NCBI GenBank assembly: GCA_002917075.1
Contig: NTMA01000039.1
Span: 124,001 to 188,000, forward strand
Direction of reading: 5' to 3'
Length of the DNA stretch: 64,000 nt
From: Hawksworthiomyces lignivorus
Taxonomy: Eukaryota > Ascomycota > Sordariomycetes > Ophiostomatales > Ophiostomataceae
Positions 38,410 to 50,799 of the stretch are shown piece after piece. The position numbers and the translations under genes were made by a program. The notes below the pieces were generated by a model. It saw only the letters and a list, made by a program, of their open reading frames with translations. It was not told the DNA's origin and searched no databases. Numbering within the stretch: position 1 is the first letter of the stretch; every line of letters begins with the position of its first letter.

Positions 38410-38822
38410 GATGATGTATGCTTACTTATGGGATGGCTTTTGTTTGCTTCCAAGAGCGGACAGCTCCTAGTCAACCAAGGCAGAAGCAGATCACGCAAAG
38501 CAAAAAAAAACGGCAAACAGGAAAGCACGGAAGAGGCGTTCGTGCGGGTCTAGGAGGGAGCTGCTTCGTCTCAAGAAGCTGTTTACGTCTTATGATGGCG
38601 TCTTATGGATTGGGGGGACCCGAAGAGATGTCATTAGAGGCGTTTGCTAAGGACACAAGCCAATCCTCAAGTATACTCTGCATACACATGTATGCAACTA
38701 CGCGCAGCCTGCGTCTGTCTAAGGAAGTATCTTTGCCATCTTGCAGTTTATTTGTCCAGGCTGATCAGGCAACAAGGCAAGCAAGTAATACTTGTGTGCT
38801 GCACGGGGTGGGCAAGCTGTTC

Positions 38823-38862
38823 GTGCAGTGGTGCAGTGGTGCAGTGGTGCAGTGGTGCAACG
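38823..38862. repeat. 8-bp tandem repeat GTGCAGTG, four copies plus one degenerate
   Basis: Four perfect copies at 38823-38854 and a diverged fifth (GTGCAACG). Located in intergenic DNA. Confidence 0.9.
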
Positions 38863-39291
38863 GCCCAACAAAACTGTCAGAGCCGCCTGCTGGCCTGCTC
38901 CTTCGTTGGAATCTTTGTGTTTCTTGGAGGCTTATTTTTGTTTTCTTTTTTTCCTTTTTATTGCTTTTTCTTGTCCAATATTATTTTTTTTTCTTTCTCT
39001 TTATCTCTTGGGGCCCTTGCCTGCTTTGGGGGTTGATGAATTTGCTTTGTGCCCTTAACTCTGAATGGCTCGGCAGCCCTGCTTTGCTCCACTTCTTGCT
39101 GGTGTCTTCGTTGCTGGTTGGTGCAGACCCCTGGTTACGACCGTTTGAACTTGGACTCCCCCGCCAGGTCAGGTCAGACACAGCCGATGCTGCAGAGCCG
39201 TGTGTGTGGTTGCGTTTTTTTGGACCGGCACGCGTTCCTGTTTTCTTCTGGTGAATGAAAGAGAACTTGGGCAACGAAAGGTACAAAAGGG

Positions 39292-39310
39292 AAAAAAAAA
39301 AAAAAAAAAA
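39292..39310. repeat. Poly-A run (19 A)
   Basis: An isolated A homopolymer in intergenic DNA. No retroposed gene body was recognised directly upstream of it. Confidence 0.85.
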
Positions 39311-40392
39311 CCAGCTAATTTGGATGTGCTGTGCACGTACATACGTGAGAACAGAGCCTTGGCTGCCGACCTGTCTTCGAGAACCCTAGAACCAGGCCAG
39401 ACGGCGAGAGGCCTCTTTTCTGTCCTTGTGCGCTTTCCCATCCTATTTTGTATGCTTATGGTTTCAATTGATAACCCCGTCACGTCATGGACCAACCAAC
39501 CGTCGCCAGACAGTGCCATCTGGTTGCTCAATCTACATGGACCTAAGCCAGAATTCTCCCTTGCGAGACGTTCCGTATCTGACGCGCTTTGCCAGCCAGC
39601 AATTCCGTATCTCGCTTTCAACGGAAATGCCCTCGGTCCGGCGGACTTCTCTTCCTCATTTCCCTCTCCCAGAACCTATCTGTTTGTCTTTCCCGTCTTC
39701 CAATCCAGATTGTCGGGCCTTACAAAGACAACTATGCAGCAGGGAAAACACACAACCGAACCAGCCAGAGAAATCAGAATTCGGGGATAGAAGATTAAGC
39801 CGGCACCGATTCAATTGAATTCCTAGTTCACTCATCTACAATGCGCTGTGGATTCATGATCGGCGCAGTGCTGGATGTAAACGCATCTTACAAAACGGAC
39901 CCTTGGCAGAGCAGATTGTTTGTGTGCTCAATTTCGCCAGTTAAGGATTTGTACGGCACTTGGGGTGGTTTTCTAACGCTAGCGAGAACTCCTTTGGGAG
40001 CCTCCCCCAAATCTAGCGCTATTCCACTTACGGATGTGCTGCGGTGAAAGCTGAAATCGGACGTTCTCAGCGCAACGACAGATAGCGATACGCGGCTGTG
40101 CGCGGGGAAAGGCCCCCAAAAACCACGGAATGCGAAAAGCTCCCTTGGAACGCAAAATGCCGTCCTTCTTCATGGCCGCAGCAATCAGTCCGCAAAACCA
40201 CACAAAATTTGCAGTGCACGAGGTTTTTTTCTTTGCTTGTCCTCTTCCCCCGAGATTTTTCCCTTTTCAAAGTAAACCCCCTCGCTCACTTGCTCTCTGT
40301 GCCTCTTCCTCTTCCCGCGCCTCTATCTAGGCTGCCTCGCGTTCCTCCCTCGCAGCTCCTTTTAACGCGACCTGTCCGCCATCGTCGACAGG

Positions 40393-42304
40393 ATGGCGGC
40401 TCCGACTGGGCGGCCGTCTACCTCCCATGATCTGCTCGAGCAGACGGTCAACGAAGTGGTACGTCTGGTCCGTGTATTTGGTCTCTTGGCTTCTGGTCTT
40501 GATTGCTGACGCTGTTGCCTTGTCATGCAGCTCGTGCACACTGGGAAGGCCATCCGCGCGCAAGCCAAGCAGGGCCGCAAAAATATCGGCATCTTGAGCG
40601 CGACCAAGATTAATGAGTCGAACAACACATTTAACTCCATACTCGACAGCATCGAGGCAGAAATTGTACGAGCTAGAAACCACACGTGATACGCCCGCGG
40701 GTCGTTCTTGCTGAGAGTGTGCTAACGTTTCGCCACAGCTTCGCGCAAAGGCCACATTGCGCCGAGATCTCGAACAAATTCGTAACCAGAAGGCTGCCGC
40801 AGCTGCTGCAGCTGCTGCTACGCCCGCTGCGACGGCGGCCAAGCAGGAGCCCTCTGTCGCCCACGCGCCGCCAATTCAACAGGCGCCGCCAGCCCCTATG
40901 GACATTGATGCTGATGAGCCGCTACATGCAGCGAACGACGCAGCCGGCGCCAGAGTGAAGACAGAGCACCTCCCCGAAGCAACCAACGGCGGCGCCCACA
41001 CCAACATGGCACCGGTCCCCAACATGGACCTGGACTCTCCGACTGCCATTCCCTCTCCTGCTCCCGGCGCAGGGCCGTCTGCTCCATTATCAACCTTCAA
41101 CAAGCCCACCCCCTCTCAGCCCTCTCCCACCCCGGCGGCCGGCATAAAATCGCCCGTGATTAAGAAGGAGTCTATCTCGCGCTCGCCCCAGCGGCAGGCC
41201 AAGCCGTCACCAACTCCAGCCGCAGCCGCAGCCGCAGCAGGAGCTGGCAAATTCCCCCTGAAGAAAGCCTCATCCCCCGTCGCCATGAAAGTACCGTCGC
41301 CTGCAGCATCACGATCAACAGCCTCACCAGCAGCAACCAAAGTGCCGTCCCCGGTATTGGTCAAGTCGGCAGCAGCTTCTCCTGCAGTTGTCAAAGCATC
41401 CACCTCTCAGCCGCCGACGCCAACACCAGCAAGCGCCATTGCCGGCGCCAAAGCCGCGTCGATGACGTCCTCTTCCTCCTCTCCATCTGTATCGACATCG
41501 CCGGTGTTGACGAAGAAGACGGCACCACCAGCAGTGCGAAATGCCGCACCAGCGAGGGCTACCCCTCCACCAGCAGCAGCGGCAACCCACCTCCCTGCTC
41601 CAGTACCGGCGCCAGCGCCAATTCCCGTGACCATTCCGGCCTCCGCTCCTTCTACATCTGCACCGCCGGTGACCGCGGCGCCAGTGCCGACGATGGAAGT
41701 CTCTAACGACATCTCTATGGTTGACATCTTTGACCTGACTGGCCCGTCGCCGACGGCAGAGACAGGAAATGCAAGCTTGGGATTCACCGACATGCAGTTC
41801 TCCCTGGTTCCGTCAGGCACAGACAACGAAACACAGCAATCGCAGCGGGCGCAGCAGCCACAACAGACACAACAGACGAAGCAAACACAGCAGACGCGGC
41901 AGCCCGGTCCGCCCCCGGCGCCGCAGGCTCAGCCATACCTGCCACCACAACCACCAGCACCATCGCGGCCTCCGGAGCCAGCGCCACCGCAGTTGGATGA
42001 TTCAGAATTTGATGTGGAGAAGTTTGCGGCAGATGCGGCCCAGAACCTTATGATAGACTCGGCCTTCTCATCTGAACCAGCAGTCACGCAGCCACAACAG
42101 CCGCAGCAGCAGCCAGTACAGCAGCCGGTACAGCAGCAACCAGTAGACGTGTCAGGCGCCGGAATAGACAACGGGGACGACTTGTTCAATTTCATTGGTG
42201 ACGGGATCGACCCTCTCGGCGAGGACACCACAACCAGCTTTGACGAGCTGTACATGGGCGGCACAGACTCGATCGATATCGACAGCTTTTTTGACACAAA
42301 TTGA
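40393..42304 (+). CDS. Putative Mediator subunit Med2-like protein
   Basis: Three exons (40393-40458, 40531-40665, 40739-42304), introns in phase 0, give 588 aa. The only conserved-looking part is the N-terminal 90 residues, which are helical: LLEQTVNEV, KQGRKNIGILSATKINESNN, LDSIEAEI and LRRDLEQIR. That arrangement fits fungal Mediator subunit 2, which is known for a short helical N-terminus and a long disordered tail. The middle is Ala/Pro/Ser-rich, then Gln-rich (about 440-530). The C-terminus is acidic and aromatic (DDLFNFIGDG, FDELYMGG, IDSFFDTN), resembling an activation domain. By family a Med2 protein sits in the Mediator tail and receives activator signals. The name is inference from layout; it could be another coiled-coil transcription regulator. 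It converges on the GH5 gene. Confidence 0.6.
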
Positions 42305-42810
42305 GAGCTTAGAATATCATGAGAGATGTATCAAGAGATCTAGCTATGCTGTTAACACTAAGTGGAACGGAAAGATACGTGGCTTTTGCCTTATGCAGTT
42401 GACGAAGATAAGTCACGTCAACTTTTCGGGTATATCCAAAAAATACGAGAAAATGTACCCAATCGATACCCATGTCAAATCTAAACCAAACCAAAAACAA
42501 AAATCGCCAAAAGCTTCGTGTCCAAGCCGGTAAAGCCTTTGGCCAGACAAAAAAATAAGCAAAATGAAAAGGAGACTTTACTCCTTTGTGGGCTTCGCTT
42601 TGTATACTATACACACACTTTATGCAAGAAAATAAAAGAAAAGTGATCAAGATATCTGCGGCTCAGAGAGACGTATAGGTGGATCACATCATGTAATCAT
42701 AGCTGACAATCCAAAGACTGGTCAGAAAAAGAAATCCCGTCCCCCAAAATAACAGATTATACCAGGTAGAAAACGCCGGTAGGGGGAGCTTAGGGAGCGC
42801 GACGCGCCGC
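42305..42810. other. Convergent 3' region
   Basis: About 500 bp between the 3' ends of the Med2-like and GH5 genes. AT-rich, with AATAAAA at about 42632. No gene was seen. Confidence 0.6.
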
Positions 42811-44070
42811 TCATGGCCCCTGGGTCATCTGCCACATGCTGCCCAGCAGGCCCGGGAACTGCGGGTTCCGCAGCGACGTCCAGTTGTGGTTGAGCAGGCC
42901 CCAGGTCTCGTCGTAGTCGGTCTGCCCGCCGCGCACGTAGTAGGACCCCTGCAGCGCCCAGACGGCCCAGTCGGCGTCGTTGCCCTGCATGTACTGGGTC
43001 AGGCAGGTCAGGTAGGTGCTGTCCTCGGTGGACAGGCCGCCGGCGACGGGGCCGCCGGTCTGGCCGACGCCGAACTCGGACAGCAGGAGCGGCCCCGTGT
43101 AGGCCTTGTTCTGTACCAAGACGAAGCCGACCAGGGCGCCGTACAGCTGCTGCAGGACGCCGCACGGCAGGACGCGGGGGAAGGTGACGGTGAAGGAGTA
43201 CGAGTGCCACTCCCAGACGTGCTTGCCCGGCCACCCGGACGTGTCGAGCATGCGGTTGAGGCGCACGCGCGACAGGTCGGTGGCCGAGTCGACGCCGCCG
43301 ACGACGACGAGCACGTCGGGGTGGGTCTGGTGCACCAGCGTGCCGGCCTCGGCGACCAGGTCGTACCAGTCGTCGCCGTTGTTGGTGTCCTGCAGCAGCA
43401 GCTGGCGCAGCTCGTTGCGCAGCGACATGGCGACGACGCCCGGGTGCTCCTGGCGCGCCCAGGCGGCCATGGCCTGCAGGCCCTGCAGCCACTGGTTCGT
43501 GTGGAAGTACTCCGAGTTGGCCGCGACGTACCCAAAGGCGGTGTCCCACCAGCCGTTGCCGTCGCTCAGGTCGCAGCACCAGCTGGCCTTGCTGACGTGG
43601 TTGTCGAGCAGCGTCATGATGCCGCGCTCCCAGAGAGCGTCGATGACGGCGCCAAAGACGTCGCGCGTTGTGGTGTTGCTGTAGCCCAGAAACGGGTTCG
43701 CCGCCACCGCCGCCTGGTACATGCTGGTCATGTTGGCGAGGGGGACGTCGGCGGCGGCGGCGGCGTTCTGGAATGAGCTGGCCACGGAGACGTCCGGGTT
43801 CAGGGCGAGGTCAATTGAGTAGGTGAGGCGGACGCAGTTGAAGCCCTGCGCCTGGATCCAGTCGGCGAGGGTGGCAATGGGCTGCTTGTTCAGGCCCTCG
43901 GGAAGGTTCACCTCCATATGGCCAGCCCAGTTGATGCAGCGGAACTTGACACGGGCGTTGTTAGCGTCAAGAATCCAGCGGCTGGATGTGTGCAGAGGCA
44001 AGGCCACTTGCGCGGCCGATGCTACAACTGCGAGACGCAAAACGCCCAAAAGAACTCCAAAAAGCTTCAT
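42811..44070 (-). CDS. Secreted glycoside hydrolase family 5 (cellulase-like)
   Basis: A single exon gives 419 aa. Residues 1-20 form a signal peptide ending at an Ala-rich site, so the enzyme is secreted. The mature part is a GH5 catalytic domain: INWAGHMEVNLPEGL, GFNCVRLTYSID and LLDNHVSKASWCC at the substrate face. The acid/base is Glu220 in SLRNEL and the nucleophile Glu332 in LLSEFG. WEWHSYSF and WAVWALQGSYY complete the barrel. No carbohydrate-binding module or linker is present. By family it hydrolyses a beta-linked glucan or mannan; the exact substrate cannot be read from the sequence. Unlike most neighbours it is intronless, and it is distinctly GC-rich, which could mean recent transfer, retroposition or simply high expression. 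Confidence 0.85.
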   Translation of the reverse strand: MKLFGVLLGVLRLAVVASAAQVALPLHTSSRWILDANNARVKFRCINWAGHMEVNLPEGLNKQPIATLADWIQAQGFNCVRLTYSIDLALNPDVSVASSFQNAAAAADVPLANMTSMYQAAVAANPFLGYSNTTTRDVFGAVIDALWERGIMTLLDNHVSKASWCCDLSDGNGWWDTAFGYVAANSEYFHTNQWLQGLQAMAAWARQEHPGVVAMSLRNELRQLLLQDTNNGDDWYDLVAEAGTLVHQTHPDVLVVVGGVDSATDLSRVRLNRMLDTSGWPGKHVWEWHSYSFTVTFPRVLPCGVLQQLYGALVGFVLVQNKAYTGPLLLSEFGVGQTGGPVAGGLSTEDSTYLTCLTQYMQGNDADWAVWALQGSYYVRGGQTDYDETWGLLNHNWTSLRNPQFPGLLGSMWQMTQGP

Positions 44071-46343
44071 ATTCGCAAGAAACCCGAGACTCTAAACCAA
44101 AACAAAATATATACAGTAGAAACCTATTGTTCTGAAAAGCAACATTATGCAAAAAAATAGACAAGAGACCGGTATAGATATAAAACGAGGAGCAAAGTCC
44201 TTTACGGTTTGCAGGATGCAGGGGATCAACAAGTCTCTTATAGTATCGGCTCTCTGTCTCTCTCTCTCTTCCTTCAGGAACCAAAAGCTATCGAAATAAG
44301 ACTATAAACGGTCAACAGACCCCATGTCTGTGATTCAAGACCAAATGGAGAAGAACGGGGGCCACCATCAGTTCGCTGCAACGACAAGACGCAAGCAAAA
44401 GAGCGGAGAAACCTGCATTTCATCTGTTGGTTTTCGGGACAACCACCAACCAGGGTCATCAAAGGTTTTTTTTCTTTCTTTTTTAGTTTTATGCCAAATC
44501 GCTCGGAAAAAAAATTCATCTGCACGTTAAGGATACATCCTCAAACTGGTAAGGTCCGAGACTGGATGTGCAAATTAAGAAGAGGGAATCCAAGAAGTGG
44601 GAGGGCGTGAAACATCCTATCGAAGGTGCTGACTTACACGATCTCGAGGGACTGGACAAGAAGTGGAGAAAGGCGGTCCGCAGGTGTGTGTGCTGGTTAT
44701 AATAACACTATTCCTAGCACACCAAAGGGTCCCAATCTGGCGCAACCAAAAAAGCCCGATGATCGTCCCTTACCATGTAGAATGGTCCGGGTCATAGCGA
44801 CTTGGGCACAAAAGCAAGGGAATGGAGGGTAAATACAACCTTGAAAAAGGACGTGGAAGATCATCACGGGTAGGCTCAAATGAATGTCCGGTCGAAGAAG
44901 AGGGGAGGGCTGCCAGTGCCGTACGCATGCTGGGCACATGAGCGGGCTTTAGACAGGACCAAGCATAGATTAGTTAGTCTGTCCCCATGACGAGCTGAGG
45001 CTTGCTCTTCTTGTTCAGGATTCGCCCTTCGAGACATCTCATCTAATACCGTGCAGCCACAAGCCAAAGGAGAATGGAAAGTCAGCCCTAAAGATGAATA
45101 TAGTTAATAAAAGCCGTGGCTGCACAGCTATCCAACTCGAATGAAGATATCGATTATGATATTGCCTTAATCTACCCAGCGTTTAAATAGAAGCCGTTGA
45201 TAGCCTCGCTGGAGGGATCACTGATCCCCGTGATTGGACCGAAGACGGTTTGGCCACCTATATCCCCTGTGTTATCTAATCTTCAGCAGGTTGCTTCTCT
45301 GAGACATGTGTAAATAAGATAAAAGAGGAGAAATTAAAGAAAATGCCCAGAGAGGCGTTCTATGGGAGTTTGTCAACCAAAGAAGTGCTATTTTGCATTC
45401 GGATTAATAAAAGCAGGCCAAGTATTTCTTGTGCTGCCAATTTCCCAGCCTCAGCCAACAGCAGTCCCAGAATGGCCCAAGGATATGCGACGCGCCGGCT
45501 TTCGCGCACTGAATGACACAGTGGAATCCAAAAAAGTCCAAAATGAATAGCAAAGAAGAGGTAGAAAAAACATTGATCGCGGAAAACAGCGAAAACCAAA
45601 GTTTCGTGATAATTGGGCGGCCGACATATTACATACAAACCAGGATGGAAGGGAAAGAGGGTGACCCCCAGGCTGGCACCTTCTCAATTTTGACTCTGCA
45701 AGCGCCGCCGACTACAACGCAACGCGGAGGCATACCGAGTGGTGGGGAGGAAGGAGCGAGCGAACAGCGCTACCCTTTTTTCTACTCTCCTTAGTGTCAG
45801 CCGCTACGGTGCTGTGCTTTTTGGTTTCTCTTCGATGTCCGGCCTGCTACGTATCGTCCTGTCACCAGATCGATGCCAGGCACATGGGAACATTCATTGG
45901 TCGAGTTCACAGACGGGGAAGACGAACCGCTAGGGGCACGTGGTTTTACGGTACACAGGCCAGGAACCGAAGGCGTCACACAGTAAAGTAAATACGACGG
46001 AGCCGCAGACAGACAGCTCGAGGCAAAGAAAAAAGTTAACGGACCGTTTCCGGTCAATTCATTCATTGTGTAGTAGCTATCGTTCTTTTTGTTTTTCTCG
46101 TTTGTGCCTCAAGGCACATTCCCGTTCATCATCCTCTCTCACTCTCATTATTTCAAAAATCGGGTCGTTGTCTTCGTAAGATTTGTCGTAATAAAACATG
46201 AAGGAGGGCTCTCGCGCCGGAAATCGTCATCGCGCGCGAGAGCCCGCAAAGCAAAATGCTGCCGTAAAAACAATGATGCAAGAGCGCAAAAATTAGAGCG
46301 TAAAAAGTTAAGCGTGACAGCGTAATCTCCAGATATAGTCTCG
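44071..46343. other. GH5 promoter and PH-protein 3' region
   Basis: 2.3 kb with no supportable gene. 44071-44300 is the immediate GH5 upstream region, containing a CT run at 44250-44270. The remainder has open frames under 100 codons and no recognised domain. Confidence 0.5.
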
Positions 46344-47962
46344 TCAAGACGTAATCGTTACTGTAGTGGTGGCTGGTGGTGGGGTAAAGGCAGGGTCTGC
46401 TGAAGGGCGACCACCGGAAGCGACAGCGTCCGGGACCGTAGCCTGAACTGCGGAGGGGGGACTGGTACTGGTGGTGGCGGCGGCGGCAGCGGCAGCGGCG
46501 GCGGCGCGAATCTCGAGTCCTCGACGCTTGGTGAGCAAGCTCTTGAAGGCTCCAAGACAGTGCACCAGCGTCTCCTCGTCGTGGGCTGAAAAGCGGTAGC
46601 TCTTCTCCTCGGTGATGACCTGCAGACAGTGCTTCTTGGTGCGGCTGAGCGGATCGCGCTCGACTACATTGATGATCGACGACAGCGGCACGATCAGCTG
46701 CGCCGCATACTCGGACTCGTCCTTGTATAGGATCAGGTTCCTCGGACGCAGAACGGCCCAGGAATCTTTCCATTGCCTCACGCCGCCCTTGCTTCGCAGC
46801 AGCCACAACCAGCCTTGCCAGATGACACGGTCGGGGTCGGTCTCGAGGCTGCCAAGCCCGCTGGCCTGGCTCAGATTGCGCACGTCGGAGTTGGACTGTC
46901 GCGGCTCAGAGACAGAAGGCACAGGCAGTGCAGAAGTCGAGGGCGGCGGAGACTGGGCTGCAAGGCTCTCCGAGGACATGCCTGGTGGTCGATTCTGCAC
47001 GTCGCCGTCCGAGTAGTCTGAGAACCCCAATTCGTTGCCAGACCAGGCGGCCGTATCAGAGTGGTTCGGGTTGTTATAGGGATGCTGCTGGGCTGAGAGT
47101 CGACGAGCTGAATGTACCTGCGGTTCAGGTGAGCTCGACGCGAAGCGCTCGTGCTCAGCAGCTACGTCAGGGAGGTTGCTAGTCGGGTTTTGGGAAAATG
47201 GGCTCAGGTCGTTGCCGAAGCCGTGAAAGAGATTGGAAAAGCCATAAGACTGGCGGCGCACTACCGGGCTAGCCAAGAACATCTCCTCCTCTTCTTCCTC
47301 GATGCGGGCCTCGGTCCGGATGCTTTCCACCCAGTCTTGGACATCCTTGGCTGAATTGGCCTGGAAATAATAGTTCTGCGAAGGCGAGAAAAGGCCAAAG
47401 AGATTTTGGCGCTTGTGCTTTGGGTCACGCAGAAAGGTGACTGCGGTCAGCTCCGACGTGAAGATCTTATGCCGCAGCTTGTCCTCTTTGTCAGTTTTGT
47501 AGATAGATAGTGTGTTCGGGCGGAGGACAAGAAAAATTGTCCGCCATGTCTAGAGAAGAGCGAATGTTAGCCATGGTCTTTTTTGATTTTGATTTTTTTT
47601 TTCTTTTAAGCCTAGTACAGGCTGCAGCGAGCCATCATCCAGTGTACGCGCTCTCAACTCACCTTTGTTTTTTGAGTGCGTCTCTGGACATACCCGCTCT
47701 TGATGACGCGGTCAAACTCAAAAGAACCATTCTGGTTGACGGGCGAAACATAGGTGTCGAGGACAAGCGGCTGTCGTATCCGCGGAGCAGGCATGTGAGG
47801 GAGGGCAGTAGGATGCGAAGACTGAGAGGAGGCAACAGCAGCGGTAGAGGGAGAGGAGGCTGCCGCAGCGGTAGACGATGCTGGAGGAGCATACAGCGCT
47901 GGTGGTGACTTTGCGCTGCCGCTCACGAGCGCCACTGGCGACTGAGTTTGCATCTCGACCAT
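46344..47962 (-). CDS. Tandem PH-domain protein (Opy1-like)
   Basis: Two exons (47962-47663, 47549-46344) give 501 aa. PH domain 1 spans about residues 85-182: SGYVQRRTQKTK, then TWRTIFLVLRPNTLSIYK and the final helix VQDWVESI. PH domain 2 spans about 342-445: WQGWLWLLRSKGGVRQWKDS, WAVLRPRNLILYKDE and the C-terminal helix. The linker is Ser/Pro-rich with an acidic patch, and the tail has an Ala run. The start codon has an excellent context (CCACCATGG). Two PH domains of this layout occur in yeast Opy1, which binds PI(4,5)P2 and modulates phosphoinositide signalling at the plasma membrane; that role is inferred from family. The 3' flank is followed by the long GH5 intergenic region. Confidence 0.8.
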
Positions 47963-50799
47963 GGTGGCCAGATCGCAAACACAGGAAGTAAAGAGATCAG
48001 TCGAGATGCAGAGATACCGGCGTGATTGATGGGCCCTTTTTGTTCTTTCGTCTGTTTATATTTACTTGAACTTGGACTGTTGCTATCTGCCAAGATCGAA
48101 AGGAATGCTGACCAACTCTTCAGGGAGAGAACAAAAAAGGTCAAGTTGCGAAGAGAGGCCAGAAGAAAGAAATAAAGAGGGGCGACAATCAATTACGAGA
48201 GGAAGCAGTTTTCTACCGGAATCGATCGTATAGCAGCTGCGAAGAGACGGAAAGGAAGAAGTTAAAAAGGGAAGAGAATCCAGGAATTATGGGAGAGAGA
48301 GAGAGAAAGACTCAAAGCTGCGGCAAAAGAGAAAAAGAGGAAATAAAACAATTAAGCGTAGAGTATATGCAGAGAAATGGTGCTGCAGGAATAATAAAAA
48401 AAAGGGAGGTTGATATTGGAGACAAGTGCAGCCAGAAAATGCGATGGCTGCGAACTTGGGTCTGCGATTGGTGGTGCTGGTTGGTCTGTCCCTGCACCAA
48501 ACAAGGAATAATTTGACGTCGTGTGGCAGCTGTGGAGCAGAGTTATAATACGCAGTATTACAGGGCTACTCCGTACGCGGTAGCATACAGACTGAGAGCG
48601 TGCCAGAGGGGGGGAATTTGGTGGGGTGGAAAAGCCAACGGTTGGTGAGCTGGTCCCTCTTAATAAGAGCTGTTTCTGGTGTGTCTGCTTTGTCTGGGTA
48701 TCTGCTTTGTCTGGGTGTCTGCTTTGCCGTCTGCCTCAGCAAGGCAGCCGATTAAAAAAACCAAACAGAAAAAAAAAAGAAAAAAAAAAGAATCCACTAA
48801 TCCCACTATTAAGCGTTAACGGCTATTTTTAATGGTTGACAATGACGAACCCTGGCTTAAACCACTGCCTAGAACCAAGGCTAAACGGTTTTGAAGCCTT
48901 TTCCTGCAGCAGATCTTCTAGCGGGAAAGCAGAAGGCAAAAAAAGCATAAAACGGGAGAAGGGTTCCCGTTTGGCGCACAGGAAAAAGATGGGTCCGAGA
49001 TTGGAAAGGAACACAATTGAGGGGTGGAATCGATGCAGGAGATGCAGAAAGTGGTCAAGTTGCAGCAGGCGTTGCAGAAAGATGGAGAAAAGATGGAGAC
49101 GAGATATCTTATACAGCGAGATGAGATGGAAGAAGAGAAGGAGATGAAAGATAAGAAAGAGAGGCAAAGGATTGATAAACTCTCTAGCCCTGGTGCCAGA
49201 AAGGCAACGGTTATATTATAAATGCCCCAAGACGTTGATACCCGCTTGCTGTCATCGGCGAGAGAATGATTATTGGAAATACAGGGGATCGCCACGGCTA
49301 GAGAGACCCCATGACTCTGTTGTGGCCGTTAGTCGTAGGCCGGGCGGGCTTTCGCCTGGCTCTAAATATGATAGCTGCGGGAGGCAGACAAAGCAGAGAA
49401 GGCGACGAGCTATTCTGAGGTAGCCCAAGCTCCCGAGTGATCCGCGACAGCGCGCTGTGGCTGATGACGGACCTGGCCTGGACATACGCAACCCACCATC
49501 GTTTTTAACGTGCATCGTCTGGCCACGGCACTGTTGGGACTGAGGCAGTGGCCGTTGGGTGGTGTGTGGTGCGTCCAACCCGGCACACTGCGAAAACCAG
49601 GCTAGTGGATCAGGCCAGTCAGACCCCAACCAAACTGGTTCTCCGCAGCCCTTCATCTTTGTTTCAGCATCTTGCGGCTCCCCACCAGTCCCTTGGTAAG
49701 GGAGGACAGCCAAAGCAAAAAGCCTATCGCCAGAAATAGGACAATAAGCACGGTGACCCAAGGGGCTCTCTCTCTCCCTCCTGTTTGACAGCCAAAACCG
49801 GGAGAGAAAGTCGTCGCGTGGCTGTGCTACTACAATATGAAGATGGTTGGGCAGCACGAGCATTCTGGTACAAACTTATCCCTAACCACAGTGGACATAT
49901 GCGTGGAGCGTCTTTGTCTTTGACATGCTACGATTTCTGAGGTGTGTTGGGGAGTGGAGTAGGCGGTGGACTGTGGCACAGCCCGGGTAGGTAGGGACCG
50001 GCTTGGGGCCACAACTGAGCATCTGCTGGAGTTATGTGTCTCACGGCGAGAGTACAGCGGCCAACCAATGTGAGATACCGGCTTCCTGTTGTTCCAGCGA
50101 TCAAGAGGAGAGACGAAAGGAGAGAAGGGACGGGAGATCAAAGAGGCAGCCTGCCAGAACAGCGTCTACCGTCTCACTGGTCGATCGTCGGAATTGAACA
50201 GAAAATGAAAGAGGGCGAAGTCGATAAGGGAAGGGCAACGCAAGGTACAGATGAGATGGGACATTTTATCTTTACAAATTGTCGTCGCGCTAGCTCAGCA
50301 TAGTTTGCTCAAGAATTCAGAATCGTCCAAGTGGAGATGCTGAGAAACAGCGATTTCTAAGTTTAGAATCCTCACGAGCACAAGCCCTCCTCCTGCTCTC
50401 CTTTGCGCTCTCCCAAATTTCGTCCATTCCTCCTTTGTCGAACTCGCCTTCAGATCACATAGAATACTCCGTGTCTATGCGAAACCTCACATTCAGACAT
50501 GACAAGGTCAAAAGATTCAAGGCTCTGTTCGTGAGCTTTATATGGGCACGTGACAGGCGAGAATTTTTTTTAATAGGCAGAAAAAGGAAAGTCGCTGGCT
50601 AAGAAGTGAACGGGCTTACTGAGTAAACTTTTCACTAATACAGACGTCTTCGCCTGATAAAACAGGATTTTCATAAATTTCCTAGGGCGGCTTGTAATTT
50701 GACTAGATATTTCAACTCAAGAAGCACGTTTAAGAGAGGTTAACTGGAACATTTATATGCTCCTCAGCCGGAGTACGTGATATTGGGTCTCATTCAGCT
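47963..50799. other. Divergent intergenic region, PH protein and Ncs2
   Basis: 2.8 kb without a supportable gene. GA-rich plus-strand sequence at 48240-48360 lies upstream of the PH gene. A 17-bp tandem repeat is at about 48682-48730, and TACTCCGTAC at 48567-48576. A 197-codon minus frame at 49270-49863 carries no recognised motif and was not called. Confidence 0.5.
48682..48730. repeat. 17-bp tandem repeat, about 2.5-3 copies
   Basis: The unit is approximately TCTGCTTTGTCTGGGTG, repeated in direct tandem; the last copy is partial (TCTGCTTTGCCG). Confidence 0.85.

Larger units (their letters stand above)
36882..40392. other. Divergent intergenic region, Pub1 and Med2-like genes
   Basis: 3.5 kb without a supportable gene. 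From about 37290 to 38180 the plus strand is almost all purine, so the Pub1 sense strand is CT-rich. This opens a spurious 249-codon minus frame at 37429-38178. Further right are a GT microsatellite, an 8-bp tandem repeat and an A19 run. The last 130 bp before 40393 are CT-rich, as expected for the leader of the plus-strand gene. Confidence 0.55.

Noticed and set aside
38418..39254. 278-codon plus-strand open frame
   Set aside because: It spans the 8-bp tandem repeat and T-rich DNA, and has no recognisable domain or coding bias.
39292..39310. A19 run as the tail of a retroposed sequence
   Set aside because: No gene body, target-site duplication or element end could be found next to it.
42722..43776. 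Long frames on both strands over the GH5 gene
   Set aside because: Shadows of a GC-rich intronless gene. The GH5 frame has the catalytic residues.
49270..49863. 197-codon minus-strand open frame
   Set aside because: No family resemblance and no matching exons nearby. A hypothetical gene cannot be excluded but is not supported.
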